A stretch of 64,000 bases of DNA from an uncultured Pseudomonadales bacterium. Lineage in GTDB: Bacteria > Pseudomonadota > Gammaproteobacteria > Pseudomonadales > Azotimanducaceae. Under the pieces are notes generated by a model. The model had not been told where the DNA came from and ran no database searches. It saw only the letters and a program-made list of their open reading frames with translations. A program made the translations under genes and the position numbers. Below, piece by piece: positions 43,312 through 51,463 of the stretch; within the stretch, counting starts at the first letter, position 1, and every line of letters begins with the position of its first letter. The DNA is taken from the NCBI GenBank assembly GCA_958296165.1, contig OY282447.1, positions 4,439,154-4,503,153 of the forward strand, read 5' to 3'.

Positions 43312-44612
43312 CCAAGGCGCCGCAGCCAGGCCTCGTTCAGATGCCCGGCGCGGCGCGTCCAGCGCCGTTCCGCCAAGGCTCTTGCCGTGGGTGCGGCATC
43401 GGCGCGCAAGTGTGCCGCTATGGCCAAGTCGATCAACACGTCGCGCTGCGCGTGGCTGCCGCCCAAGCGCTCTAGCTCTGGCAGCGCTTCGTCCAGGAAC
43501 GCGGCTGCACTTGCGTAGTCGCTGGCGCTGTAAGCGGCAATTGCATCGCAAACTTGGGTGACAACGGGGCCGCTCGATTGCCGGCCCTCGTCGAGTAACT
43601 CGACCACCTTGTCGCGCAAGGCGTCCAACGCATCCGAGTCGCCAGCGCTAGCGTAGGCCATGGCCAAATGTACGTTGGCGAATGGAACGCCGGCTTTGGG
43701 AAAGTGTTCGGCCGCGAAATCCGCGAGGTCGCGCCGCTCTGTGGCGGCCAACGGATGGCCGTGCAGCATGCTGCGGACAGCGAAAGACGCGCCGTCGATC
43801 AAAGTGAAGAGGGGCAGCGCCATCGCCGCCGCCGGACCAACGGCAGCCCGATAGATGGCCAAGGCCCGCTCGGCGTCGCCGCGATGCAGAGCGAACAGCG
43901 CTTGATGCCAGGCCAGATGGCCATGCAGCACCGCGCGGCGATCGTAGGACGGCAGCCACGCAGCGATGAACGCCTCGCCCTCGGCGACGCCGCCTTCTTC
44001 GTAGTAGCCGTGGACGCGGCCATGCACGGCATTGGCGTTGTTGGCATTGAGGGCGAGCGAACGATCAAGCAAGCCGATCCCCTCCGCCGTCCGCCCTACC
44101 TCCACATAGGCCCAACCGAGCGACGCCAAGAACCACCAGTCTTCGTTCCATGCCGGCGCGACGCTCTCCAAGAGCGCCACTTGCTGTGCGTGGAAATCGT
44201 TGCAGCCGCCGAAGCCGAGCAGGCCGTAGACGCCGAGCGCGAAGGAGAGCGGCACCGCATCGCGCGGATAGGCCGCCGCGTGGTCGCGCACGGCTTGCAG
44301 CGCGGTGGATTCGCCGTGAATCGCCAAGTAGACGACCTCGGCATGGCGCCGTTCGCGCAAGGGCAGCGGCGCCGCCAAGTCGCGCGCGCTTGTCGCCCAC
44401 AGTCGCCCCGCCGCCGTTTCGCCACGCTGCAGCGACACGCGCGCCTTCGTACAGTGCGCCAGCGCGAACTCGGGATCCTCTTCCAGCGCCGCGTCGATCA
44501 GCGCCTCGGCACCGCCTTGCAGGGCAAACAGCCGATCCACGGCGGCATCGTTGAGTTCGGCGGCGCGTGCGCTGACCGTGGTAACGGGCTGATCGAAGCG
44601 ATCTCGATGCAT
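43308..44612 (-). CDS. tetratricopeptide repeat protein (TTC38-like)
   Basis: A 434-residue helical-repeat protein. Pairs of antiparallel helices are visible, for example ALIDAALEEDPEFALAHCTK, WWFLASLGWAYVEVGRTAEG and DVLIDLAIAAHLRADAAP. The centre NNANAVHGRVHGYYEEGG and HLAWHQALFALHRGDAERAL resembles the TTC38 (UPF) family, with a conserved His-rich H-x-L-x-WH motif. Family function is unknown. It faces away from the tus operon, sharing a 49-base gap that must contain both promoters; TATGAT can be read on the minus strand at 44628-44623. Confidence 0.75.
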   Translation of the reverse strand: MHRDRFDQPVTTVSARAAELNDAAVDRLFALQGGAEALIDAALEEDPEFALAHCTKARVSLQRGETAAGRLWATSARDLAAPLPLRERRHAEVVYLAIHGESTALQAVRDHAAAYPRDAVPLSFALGVYGLLGFGGCNDFHAQQVALLESVAPAWNEDWWFLASLGWAYVEVGRTAEGIGLLDRSLALNANNANAVHGRVHGYYEEGGVAEGEAFIAAWLPSYDRRAVLHGHLAWHQALFALHRGDAERALAIYRAAVGPAAAMALPLFTLIDGASFAVRSMLHGHPLAATERRDLADFAAEHFPKAGVPFANVHLAMAYASAGDSDALDALRDKVVELLDEGRQSSGPVVTQVCDAIAAYSASDYASAAAFLDEALPELERLGGSHAQRDVLIDLAIAAHLRADAAPTARALAERRWTRRAGHLNEAWLRRLG

Positions 44613-44661
44613 GTGCGGCTATCATACGCCCGTCGCCACGCAAGCAAGGAACCGCGAGGAA

Positions 44662-45006
44662 GTGCGCATCAATCTGCTGGTACAAGGTGCGCCGTTCGCC
44701 ACCAGCGCTTCGGCCAACGCGCTGCGTTTCGCGACCGCTGCGTTGGCGGCCGGCCACGCTATCGGGCGTGTCTTCTTCTACAAGGAGGCGGTAGTCGTCG
44801 GCAATCGATTCGCGAGCGACGACGACGGCGTGCGTGCCGGCTGGGTCGCGCTCTCGGCCGAAGGAGGCTTCGAGCTCGCCATCTGCATTGCCGCAGCAGC
44901 GCGGCGCGGCATCGTGCCGGACTCGCTGGCGGAGGGATTCGCCATCGTCGGCCTGGGCCAACTGGTCGAGGCCATGGAAGACGGCGAACGGCTGGTGAGC
45001 TTCTAG
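44662..45006 (+). CDS. tusD: sulfurtransferase TusD (DsrE family)
   Basis: The 114-residue product starts RINLLVQGAPFATSASANAL and has the sulfur-carrying cysteine in ELAICIAAAARRGI, equivalent to Cys78 of E. coli TusD. In the TusBCD hexamer it takes persulfide sulfur from TusA and passes it to TusE for 2-thiolation of wobble uridine in tRNA. The GTG at 44662 follows GAGGAA. tusC starts two bases after its stop. The operon is then broken by an opposite-strand insert of 4.1 kb. Confidence 0.88.
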   Translation: MRINLLVQGAPFATSASANALRFATAALAAGHAIGRVFFYKEAVVVGNRFASDDDGVRAGWVALSAEGGFELAICIAAAARRGIVPDSLAEGFAIVGLGQLVEAMEDGERLVSF

Positions 45007-45008
45007 CA

Positions 45009-45335
45009 ATGAAGCGCGTCTTGTACCTGATTCGCCGGCGCGGCGGCGTTGCCGCCGACGAAACAACCGACTTAGCGCTCGTGTCTGGCGTGTTCGAGCA
45101 GAAGACCACCATGCTGTTCATGGACGATGGCGTCTACCAGCTCCAAGGCCTCGCCGAGCGCCAGTCCGCCCTCAAAGCGCTGCCGACCTACGACGTTCGC
45201 GCTCTCTATGCGCACGCGCCGAGCCTAGCCGAACGGCACATGTCCATCGACGACGTCGACTTGCCGGTGCAGGCCGCGGATGGACGTGTCGTGTGCGGCC
45301 TGATATCCGACCACGATGTGGTGATCACGGACTAG
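45009..45335 (+). CDS. tusC: sulfurtransferase complex subunit TusC (DsrF family)
   Basis: The 108-residue product has the DsrF pattern: VLYLIRRRGGVAADETTDLA, then TTMLFMDDGVYQL near residue 35 and a C-terminal DLPVQAADGRVVCGLISDHD. TusC is the structural, non-catalytic subunit of TusBCD. Its normal neighbour tusB does not follow. It is found at 49443, beyond the vapC-yhaN-yhaO insert. Confidence 0.87.
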   Translation: MKRVLYLIRRRGGVAADETTDLALVSGVFEQKTTMLFMDDGVYQLQGLAERQSALKALPTYDVRALYAHAPSLAERHMSIDDVDLPVQAADGRVVCGLISDHDVVITD

Positions 45336-45354
45336 CGCGGCCTCGTCTAGCGCC

Positions 45355-45774
45355 TCAGCCGGGCCAAGGATTGACGATCGGGACCGGAGTCGACGCGAAG
45401 TGGCGAACGTTGCGCGTTGCAACATGCGCTTGGCTGGCTAAAGCGATGCCGCAGATCATGCCGTCGCGCAAGTCGATCTGACGCCCGGCGCTTTGAAGTT
45501 CAACCATCAGTGCCGCAGTGTGTTCCGCAGCGGGGGTGTCGAAATCGACTACTCGGCCTCGCAGGTCGTCTTTGAGCAAAGCATCGAACAGCGTCGATAG
45601 TCGCCTCTTCCGCGCGCCTGCGGCCATCCTGGCGATGCCGTACCGGACTTCAAAGACCGTAATTGACGTCGTCCAGATCGAGTGAGGCGCTTGCTGGTCC
45701 AGCCATCGAACAACGGCAGCGTCCGGCTGGTCCAACATGAGCGCCGACACTACGTTCGTGTCAAGAACGATCAT
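45355..45774 (-). CDS. FitB-type VapC toxin (PIN-domain ribonuclease)
   Basis: A 139-residue PIN protein of the FitB/VapC group: MIVLDTNVVSALMLDQPDAA with the first acidic residue (D5), SITVFEVRYGIARM with the second (E about 41), then LRDGMICGIALASQAHVATR with the third and fourth, and the family end PVPIVNPW. All acidic residues expected for Mg2+ binding appear intact, so the toxin may be active and would cut tRNA or other RNA. Its ATG at 45774 directly abuts the stop of the ATPase gene. No separate antitoxin gene is present; the ATPase C-terminus resembles a FitA tail. Confidence 0.88.
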   Translation of the reverse strand: MIVLDTNVVSALMLDQPDAAVVRWLDQQAPHSIWTTSITVFEVRYGIARMAAGARKRRLSTLFDALLKDDLRGRVVDFDTPAAEHTAALMVELQSAGRQIDLRDGMICGIALASQAHVATRNVRHFASTPVPIVNPWPG

Positions 45775-48099
45775 CTACCCAGAGCGTATCGGTCTGATTG
45801 ACGCGCCACGGAGTTCCTCGAACGGCGCTTCCAACTGTCCACCCCTGAATCGACTGGCGATGCGAGTGCCGAGGCGCGGTTGGTCTGGATCTGCGTTCGG
45901 CAGCTCGACAACTTGGCAGTTGTCAAGCGGGGAAAGTCGCCGGTGTCCCCAGTCCCGAACACGGTCGGCGTGAGTAAAGAGAATCACTTGCGTGGATGCG
46001 CTGATCGCCAACAGGGTCTCCAGAATCAAGCGTTGTCGCTCGGCGTCGCAGGCGCTAACAGGGTCATCGAGAATCAATGGGCAGACTTCGTCGTCCGCCA
46101 CCAGATGGCGGCATAGCGCCAACCGCAGAAGCAGGTAGATCTGCTCCGCCGTGCCATGCGACAGAAGCTCGGCGTTCCGCCAGTCTCCGTGGACGGTAGG
46201 AACGTCGACCGACAAGGTTTGCGGGTCGACGCGACAGTCTGTGTAGCGTCCCCCTGTGACTTGGGGCAACCACTCCAACAGGGTGTCCCGCAATACGCCG
46301 GCGATGTCCCGATGCACGCGTTGCTGCGCCGCCGTAAGAAATCCAATTGTCTTCGACAGCGTCTCGTCAAGCTCTCTGAGATGTTTCAACCGCCGCTTCG
46401 CATCTTCGCAGTCGTCTTCGGCATCGGCAATGCTTGGCAGTGCGCTGGCGAACTCCTGCAAGCGGCCTTGTGCCTTGTCTAATCGGCCTTGCGCTCCCGC
46501 CTCGGCATCCAATAGCCGACGCATGTCGTCTTCAGCGCACGAGGCATCGAGCTGTGCCGGATCACACGCACTGAGCAGCTTGTCCGCTTCGGCTCGCTTG
46601 TCGCTAGCTTCCCGTTCGATCTCATCAAGCGACTGGCCAGCCAGCTGGCGCTGCAATTCGCCCCAGCCCTCGGTCTCTGCACCGATCCGAGCCAGACGTT
46701 CCCGCCGCGCCTCCTGCCAGCGCCGCAATGCTTCAACTTGTGCGTCCGCGCTTGATTCCTGAATGCCCGCGGCTCTAGCCGCGGTTTGCAGCCGGCGCTG
46801 CAAGTCCCGATGACGTTGGAGGGCGTTGCTGTAGGCCCGGTCGTCCGCACGGCGATCGGTGATCTGGCCGCCAAGATCGGCTAAGCGTTTGGTCAGAGCA
46901 GCTAGCTGTGCCGCATGGTCCTCCGCAGCCGCACGCTGCCCTCGTGCTATCGCCCACCACACCACGCCGATGCCCGCGACTGCGCCGATCCCGCCCAGGA
47001 ACATCAGCTCCATCGTGTTCACCCAAAAACACCCAGCCGCCGCCACGAGCAGGCCGACCCCGACAAGCACCTGTGTTGCGGCTGGCCGTTGCTCTGGTGG
47101 CGCCGAGGCCAGCTGCCGCTGTTCCTGCACAAGGGTCGACCGTTGAGATTCCAATTGCTCGCATGTAGCCCCTTGCGGCGTCGGCAGCGTGGGCGCACTC
47201 TCCCAACTTCCTATGGCCTCAGCTATTTGGTCGGCGACATCCGCATCGTCGATGGTCTCGCGGGGTGGCCCGGCATAGCGTCGGCGCAGCTCATGCACGA
47301 GTCGAAGCCGGTGGGCGGCCGCGGACGCAGCTCTCTGGGCGTGAAGAGCTTGCACCGCTTGTATGCGCTGGCGGCACTCTTGGACTTCCGTCTCCAAGTT
47401 CTTCACCGTGCGTTGTCGGTCAAGGTACTCAGCGTGGCTGCGCTTGGCGTCCTCTAGCCGATTGCGGGCGCTGTCGACGGCCTTCATTGCGATGCGGAGG
47501 GGCTTTGTGGGTGCTTTGAGAGAACCAATTCTCAGCTTCCGATAGTCCTCCAACTGGCCCAGCGCTTGGGCCGCCGTGGCGTCTTGGTCGGCTTTGCTTG
47601 CGGCCCTCTGTAGTACGGTCTGAAGGTGCTGTGCGCCGTCGCGTATGCCGAGCATGTCCGCTTGGCGAACACAGCCTGTGTTCAGGAACGACACTCTGTC
47701 CAAGCCCATCCAACGCGCCCCGTCCGGTGTGCCGTCGTGGATGACTTCCTCCGAGTAGTCTTTGCCCGCCAAGTCTGCATCGTGCGCTTCGCCGCTCTTG
47801 GCGGCGAGGTTCTGACGCAGTGCAATCCTGCGCCCGTTTGCAAGAGCGATCACGACTTCCACGTCCCATTCGCCTGTTCCTTGCCAAGGTCTGCGGCGTC
47901 TTTCGAACTCCTTCTCCTGTCTCGTCGGCGGACCCTTTCCATGTCGCACGCCGCATAGCCCGGCTTGCAACGCGGCATGCAGGCTCGACTTGCCGGACTC
48001 GTTTGCGCCGTAAACGACATTCATGCCAGGCGTCAGTTTCAACTGCCTGCCGTCGCAGAACGGCCCAAAGGCGTGGGCAGTCACCGTCTCGAACCGCAT
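45775..48099 (-). CDS. YhaN/SbcC-like coiled-coil ATPase with FitA-like C-terminal tail
   Basis: A 774-residue SMC/Rad50-type ATPase. Walker A is GANESGKSS at residues 35-43. Long Arg/Glu/Ala-rich coiled coils (about 190-330 and 395-600) flank a hydrophobic hairpin at about 346-390 (VLVGVGLLVAAAGCFW, then MFLGGIGAVAGIGVVWW), as in membrane-tethered YhaN. The C-terminal lobe has a signature-type LLSHGTAEQIYLLLRLAL and Walker B CPLILDDPVSACD. The final ~31 residues, GTRIASRFRGGQLEAPFEEL then RGASIRP, look like the toxin-binding tail of FitA antitoxins. It starts in a TGATG overlap with the nuclease gene and ends one base before the toxin ATG. Confidence 0.85.
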   Translation of the reverse strand: MRFETVTAHAFGPFCDGRQLKLTPGMNVVYGANESGKSSLHAALQAGLCGVRHGKGPPTRQEKEFERRRRPWQGTGEWDVEVVIALANGRRIALRQNLAAKSGEAHDADLAGKDYSEEVIHDGTPDGARWMGLDRVSFLNTGCVRQADMLGIRDGAQHLQTVLQRAASKADQDATAAQALGQLEDYRKLRIGSLKAPTKPLRIAMKAVDSARNRLEDAKRSHAEYLDRQRTVKNLETEVQECRQRIQAVQALHAQRAASAAAHRLRLVHELRRRYAGPPRETIDDADVADQIAEAIGSWESAPTLPTPQGATCEQLESQRSTLVQEQRQLASAPPEQRPAATQVLVGVGLLVAAAGCFWVNTMELMFLGGIGAVAGIGVVWWAIARGQRAAAEDHAAQLAALTKRLADLGGQITDRRADDRAYSNALQRHRDLQRRLQTAARAAGIQESSADAQVEALRRWQEARRERLARIGAETEGWGELQRQLAGQSLDEIEREASDKRAEADKLLSACDPAQLDASCAEDDMRRLLDAEAGAQGRLDKAQGRLQEFASALPSIADAEDDCEDAKRRLKHLRELDETLSKTIGFLTAAQQRVHRDIAGVLRDTLLEWLPQVTGGRYTDCRVDPQTLSVDVPTVHGDWRNAELLSHGTAEQIYLLLRLALCRHLVADDEVCPLILDDPVSACDAERQRLILETLLAISASTQVILFTHADRVRDWGHRRLSPLDNCQVVELPNADPDQPRLGTRIASRFRGGQLEAPFEELRGASIRPIRSG
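45778..45870 (-). other. FitA-like antitoxin tail fused to the ATPase C-terminus
   Basis: The last 31 codons of the YhaN-like gene encode a small segment with the G-(T/S)-x-I-A-x-RF...(E/I)ELRG...RP pattern that I recognise from C-termini of FitA-type antitoxins, normally encoded just before fitB. The ribbon-helix-helix DNA-binding half of FitA is missing. Recognition is from memory of the family, not from an alignment. Confidence 0.6.
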
Positions 48100-49229
48100 C
48101 AGAGAACGTCCAAGTCGGCGCGGCCATCCAACGCTCTCAAGCCGGCGGTCAACACGCGCCGCTGCTCGTCTTCCGGCAAGTTCGATCCTAGGACATCAAT
48201 GACGAAGCGGCCGCGCACGGTACGTTCGAGCTTGATGGCATCGATGTCGTAGGCTAGCCGTAGGCTGCCGCAAGGACCTCGATAGCGTATTTGCGCTGCG
48301 TCAAAGCTAGTCGCCAACGCATCTCGCAAGTCGGCACCCTGTAAATCGACATCCGGATCCAAGTCGCCGTGAATGGTGAGGCGCACCATCCCTTGCAGTC
48401 CCTGAACCAGATTGGCAAGGCGGTCGAGAACGGCTTGCCGTGAGCCACAACCGCTCACGTCAAGATGCAAGTCGTGGACGGTCGTTGAGTCGACGCGACG
48501 ACGTTCTCGGTGGATGGTGCCGTCGCCTCGGACCCGCGCCACAACGGCACCCCGCCTACCTTCTTCTCCAAAGGCCAGCGGGTCCGGATTGCCGGGATAT
48601 GTGTGGTGGTCCGCGTCCTGTGGTCGGTGGTAGTGTCCGAGGAACGCGTGTTCCAGCCCCGCCGCGGGGATGTCGGCCGCGTCAAATGGCGCATGTCGCG
48701 CCTTGCCTTCTTCTTGCTCCGAGAACCATGCGTTTTCGGATCCGTGGAAAAGTGCCCAATGCCGGCCGCCGCCGTTGGCGCGAAAGTCCGCTAGGAAGTT
48801 GCCCGTGTTCTGTGGCCCCAAATGTGCGCCACCCCACAGAGTTAGCCCGGGACGCAATTCGACGTGCTGTAAGCGCGATTGTCGAAACACGTGGACGTTG
48901 TCGCTCCAGTCGTTCAGCGCGTAGATACTCTCCTGCCCGTACCAATCGTGGTTACCTGGCGCGAGGAAAACGGGCATCGGCGCGATGTCCGCAAATGTCT
49001 GCCTGAGGAACGCAGCAGTGTCGGGCGTAGCCCGCTCGTGCTCGTAAAGGTCGCCTGCGCAGAAGAGGGCATCGGCCTTGACGTCCTTCGCCACCCCAAC
49101 GATGCGGCGCAGCGTTTCCCGCAAGCCTTGGCGACGCCTGCGAGCGGCGTCGCTGAAGGCTCCGGCCCAAGCAAAGCCTGCATCAAGATGGAGGTCGGCG
49201 AAGTGGACAACTGTGAATGGCTGCAACAT
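48099..49229 (-). CDS. YhaO/SbcD-like metallophosphoesterase (DNA exonuclease)
   Basis: A 376-residue Mre11-type nuclease. The five metal-binding blocks are visible: FADLHLD (11-15), CAGDLYEHERA (about 58), APGNHDWYGQ (about 91), ALFHGSEN (about 165) and FLGHYHRPQ (about 196). The C-terminal part (250-376) resembles the capping and partner-binding region. It pairs with the YhaN-like ATPase as SbcD does with SbcC; in Bacillus YhaO and YhaN are likewise adjacent. Start at ATG 49229; the gene leads the inserted three-gene operon. Confidence 0.87.
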   Translation of the reverse strand: MLQPFTVVHFADLHLDAGFAWAGAFSDAARRRRQGLRETLRRIVGVAKDVKADALFCAGDLYEHERATPDTAAFLRQTFADIAPMPVFLAPGNHDWYGQESIYALNDWSDNVHVFRQSRLQHVELRPGLTLWGGAHLGPQNTGNFLADFRANGGGRHWALFHGSENAWFSEQEEGKARHAPFDAADIPAAGLEHAFLGHYHRPQDADHHTYPGNPDPLAFGEEGRRGAVVARVRGDGTIHRERRRVDSTTVHDLHLDVSGCGSRQAVLDRLANLVQGLQGMVRLTIHGDLDPDVDLQGADLRDALATSFDAAQIRYRGPCGSLRLAYDIDAIKLERTVRGRFVIDVLGSNLPEDEQRRVLTAGLRALDGRADLDVL

Positions 49230-49442
49230 GGGCGAATAATACCGTAGACCTCAGTGTGGCACTCGCGCACGGCAGCATGACTCGCGCCGGGGGCGATCCA
49301 TTCGCGCTTCGGGTACACGTATCAGATGAGGGCTTCGACCCAGAAGCGAGTCGCGGTCGAGAGGGGAAGCTGGTCGCTTGCCCGCACTGCAATCGAACTT
49401 GACGCAAGTGTTAACGTGAGGGCTGCTCAAGGTGTTCCGCCC

Positions 49443-49706
49443 ATGCCCGTCTTGCACCTGCTTGCCGACCCGGCGGCAACCGAATCTTGTCTAGCTGCGG
49501 CGGCGGCTGGCGATTCGCTGCTGCTGCTCGGCGACGGCGTCTTCGCAGCGACTCGTCTGGCGAGCGCAACGACGCATCTGCGCATGGGCGCCCTGGTGGA
49601 AGACGCCAAGCAGCGCGGCGTGGCGCTGCACGGTGTGGAAGTTCTCGCCGATGCAGACTTCGTAGACTGGGTAGTGGCCAACGACCGCAGCGTTACATGG
49701 ACCTAG
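49443..49706 (+). CDS. tusB: sulfurtransferase complex subunit TusB (DsrH family)
   Basis: The 87-residue protein reads PVLHLLADPAATESCLAAAA, DSLLLLGDGVFAAT, then VDWVVANDRSVTW, the DsrH/TusB layout with a C-terminal W. It completes the TusBCD complex encoded 4.1 kb upstream. It overlaps tusE by 10 bases, so these two remain coupled. Because the insert separates it from tusDC and runs the other way, tusBE needs its own promoter or read-through from outside. Confidence 0.8.
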   Translation: MPVLHLLADPAATESCLAAAAAGDSLLLLGDGVFAATRLASATTHLRMGALVEDAKQRGVALHGVEVLADADFVDWVVANDRSVTWT

Positions 49707-50008
49707 AGCGCGACGAGGACGGCCACCTAGCGTGCGATGCCGATTGGTGCGAAGCGGTTGCCCGCCAACTGGCTGCCGAGGCCGACGTGTGCCTAGAGGA
49801 GGATCACTGGCGCGTGCTCCACATCGTGCGCACGTTCTACGCTGAAACCGGCGTGTCGCCGTCCATGCGCCCTCTGGTGAGGCTGATGCGCGAACAAGGC
49901 GCCGCGCATCTAGCGTCCAGCATCGCGTTGCTGCGTCTGTTTCCGAAGAGCCCGGCGTCCCTCGCCGCGAAGATCGGCGGCTTGCCAAGACCCGACAAAT
50001 GTCTTTGA
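49697..50008 (+). CDS. tusE: TusE/DsrC-family sulfur carrier
   Basis: The 103-residue product has the DsrC fold pattern: DEDGHLACDADWCEAVARQL, EEDHWRVLHIVRTFYAET, SPSMRPLVRLM and the C-terminal arm GGLPRPDKCL, with the conserved penultimate Cys that receives persulfide from TusD. The second Cys of dissimilatory DsrC is missing, so this is the tRNA-thiolation TusE form. The ATG at 49697 overlaps tusB. Confidence 0.88.
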   Translation: MDLERDEDGHLACDADWCEAVARQLAAEADVCLEEDHWRVLHIVRTFYAETGVSPSMRPLVRLMREQGAAHLASSIALLRLFPKSPASLAAKIGGLPRPDKCL

Positions 50009-50039
50009 GGTACCGCGAAGCGGGCTAGTCTTCGCCAAG

Positions 50040-51125
50040 TCAGCGCAGCAGTGCTGCGGTGGCCGGGTAGCCGTGGAACTCGGCCCAGCCGAGCGGCGGC
50101 GAGTTGTACAGGTCGTCGCGGATGTCCTTTCTGGCACCGCGGTCGAGCAGGCGCTGCACCACCGCCACATGTCCGTTGCTCGCCGCGATGTGCAGCGCGG
50201 TCGCGCCCTTGGCGTGGCCGCCCAGCCAGCCGGTGGCGTTGATGTCCGCGTCGTGGTCGAGCAGCCAGTCCAGCATCTCCACGCGGTTCTTCCAAGCGGC
50301 GCGAATCAAGGCAGTAGTGCCGTACACCGTGCCGTTGACGTTCGCTCCTTGCGACCGAAGGCAGGCCGCCGCTTCAATGCGGCCGTTGGCGGCGGCCAAG
50401 ATCAGCGCTTCGTCCAGCACTTCCTGCCCGTTGCGTGCCGGCTGCCACGGAAACCAACCGTAGTTTGGGCGGTAGTAGTCGCGCTTGTGGAACGCCGCTC
50501 GATCCAGCTGGCCACGGCCATCCCACATCGCGGCGACGCCAGCGATGTCGCCTAGCGCCGCCGGCACGCGCAGATTGTTGGGTGCCAAGCTTTGCTCGGC
50601 GATCACTTCGGCAACGGCATCCGCGCCCCAGATTAGGGCATGCATCAGCGCCGTGCCGCCGGCCAACGGCGTTTCGATCGCCGCGTCTGCGCCACGCTCG
50701 ATCAACAGCCGCGCCATGTCCGCGTTGGCGGCGCTGTGCAGCGGCGTCTTGGCAGTGGAAGCAATGCCGTTGACCATGTCCGGGTGCGTGTCGAGCGCGG
50801 TGCGAACGGCATCCAGATCGGCCCTTTCGACGGCCTGGATGAAAGCGCTGAACGGCTCGACCGCTGGTGCCTTGGCGATGGCGTCTAGATGCGCCGTGAA
50901 TGCTGGCCAATCGGGCAAGCCGTGTTCGCGGGCGTAGACAGTGCGTGCGTCGTCTATGCTCGGCCCAGCAGCCACGATCTCGTCCGGCGCCATGCCGAAG
51001 AAACGTGGCACATGTTCCGCCATGCGCTGCAACGCCTCGGGCAGGCCGTGCCGGGCGTCGTTGGCAAGGGACTCGACGTAGCCACCGTAGAACGCGACAT
51101 CGGCGGTGTAGACGCGCAAGGCCAT
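50040..51125 (-). CDS. ankyrin-repeat protein
   Basis: A 361-residue cytoplasmic protein. After a helical N-terminal part (about 1-110, LPEALQRMAEHVPRFF and REHGLPDWPAFTAHLDAIAK), ankyrin units follow: TPLHSAANADMARLLIERGA, GTALMHALIWGADAVAEVIA, EALILAAANGRIEAAACLRS, TALIRAAWKNRVEMLDWLLD and TALHIAASNGHVAVVQRLLD. The repeats probably bind a protein partner that cannot be named. The HGLPDWPAFTAHL segment occurs in other bacterial ankyrin proteins. The ATG at 51125 was chosen over one 16 codons earlier. It diverges from tatA. Confidence 0.82.
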   Translation of the reverse strand: MALRVYTADVAFYGGYVESLANDARHGLPEALQRMAEHVPRFFGMAPDEIVAAGPSIDDARTVYAREHGLPDWPAFTAHLDAIAKAPAVEPFSAFIQAVERADLDAVRTALDTHPDMVNGIASTAKTPLHSAANADMARLLIERGADAAIETPLAGGTALMHALIWGADAVAEVIAEQSLAPNNLRVPAALGDIAGVAAMWDGRGQLDRAAFHKRDYYRPNYGWFPWQPARNGQEVLDEALILAAANGRIEAAACLRSQGANVNGTVYGTTALIRAAWKNRVEMLDWLLDHDADINATGWLGGHAKGATALHIAASNGHVAVVQRLLDRGARKDIRDDLYNSPPLGWAEFHGYPATAALLR

Positions 51126-51184
51126 GGTTGTCGCCGCAGCAAGGACGAGAGGGCAAGTATCGCCGCAACGCACCTGAAAAGCTC

Positions 51185-51190
51185 TATGAT
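51185..51190 (+). promoter_or_regulatory. candidate -10 box for tatABC
   Basis: TATGAT is located 34 bases before the tatA ATG, in the gap with the divergent ankyrin gene. No good -35 hexamer is seen. Confidence 0.35.
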
Positions 51191-51223
51191 TCAGCTCAAG
51201 CGAGCCCTCAATAGGAGAAGCGA

Positions 51224-51463
51224 ATGTGGGGACCCAAGGAAATCATGGTCGTTCTGGTTGTGCTGGCGATCGTGTTGCTGGTGTTTGGCCCGAAGCGCAT
51301 CAAGAGTTTAGGCAGCGAACTCGGCAACGCCATCCGGGGCTTCCGGCACGCTGTGCGCGACAAGGACGCGCGTTCCGAACAGGATGCCGAAGTGGGCGCC
51401 GCAGCCCATCAGGAAACGGCGCAGGCAAGCAAGGAAACAGCCGACCACAGACAGAATGTTTGA
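51224..51463 (+). CDS. tatA: twin-arginine translocase subunit TatA
   Basis: A 79-residue protein with one N-terminal membrane helix (IMVVLVVLAIVLLVFGPKRI), the FGPKR hinge and an amphipathic helix (SLGSELGNAIRGFRHAV), then a charged tail. TatA oligomers form the translocation pathway for folded Tat substrates. AGGAGAAG at 51212 is a good ribosome-binding site. It overlaps tatB by 8 bases. Confidence 0.94.
   Translation: MWGPKEIMVVLVVLAIVLLVFGPKRIKSLGSELGNAIRGFRHAVRDKDARSEQDAEVGAAAHQETAQASKETADHRQNV

Larger units (their letters stand above)
45336..49442. other. inserted module splitting the tus operon
   Basis: About 4.1 kb lies between tusC and tusB, genes that are normally adjacent. Inside are three minus-strand genes (yhaO-like, yhaN-like, fitB/vapC-like), packed with one-base overlap or no gap. 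No transposase, integrase, tRNA edge or clear target-site duplication could be seen at either end. The block therefore looks like an acquired cassette with unknown insertion route. The last 213 bases (49230-49442) carry no gene and must hold the yhaO promoter and any new tusBE promoter; no convincing -35/-10 pair was found there. Confidence 0.8.

Noticed and set aside
45336..49442. Transposon or integron at the tus insertion
   Set aside because: No transposase, integrase, terminal inverted repeat or target duplication could be seen at the edges, so it is described only as an inserted block.
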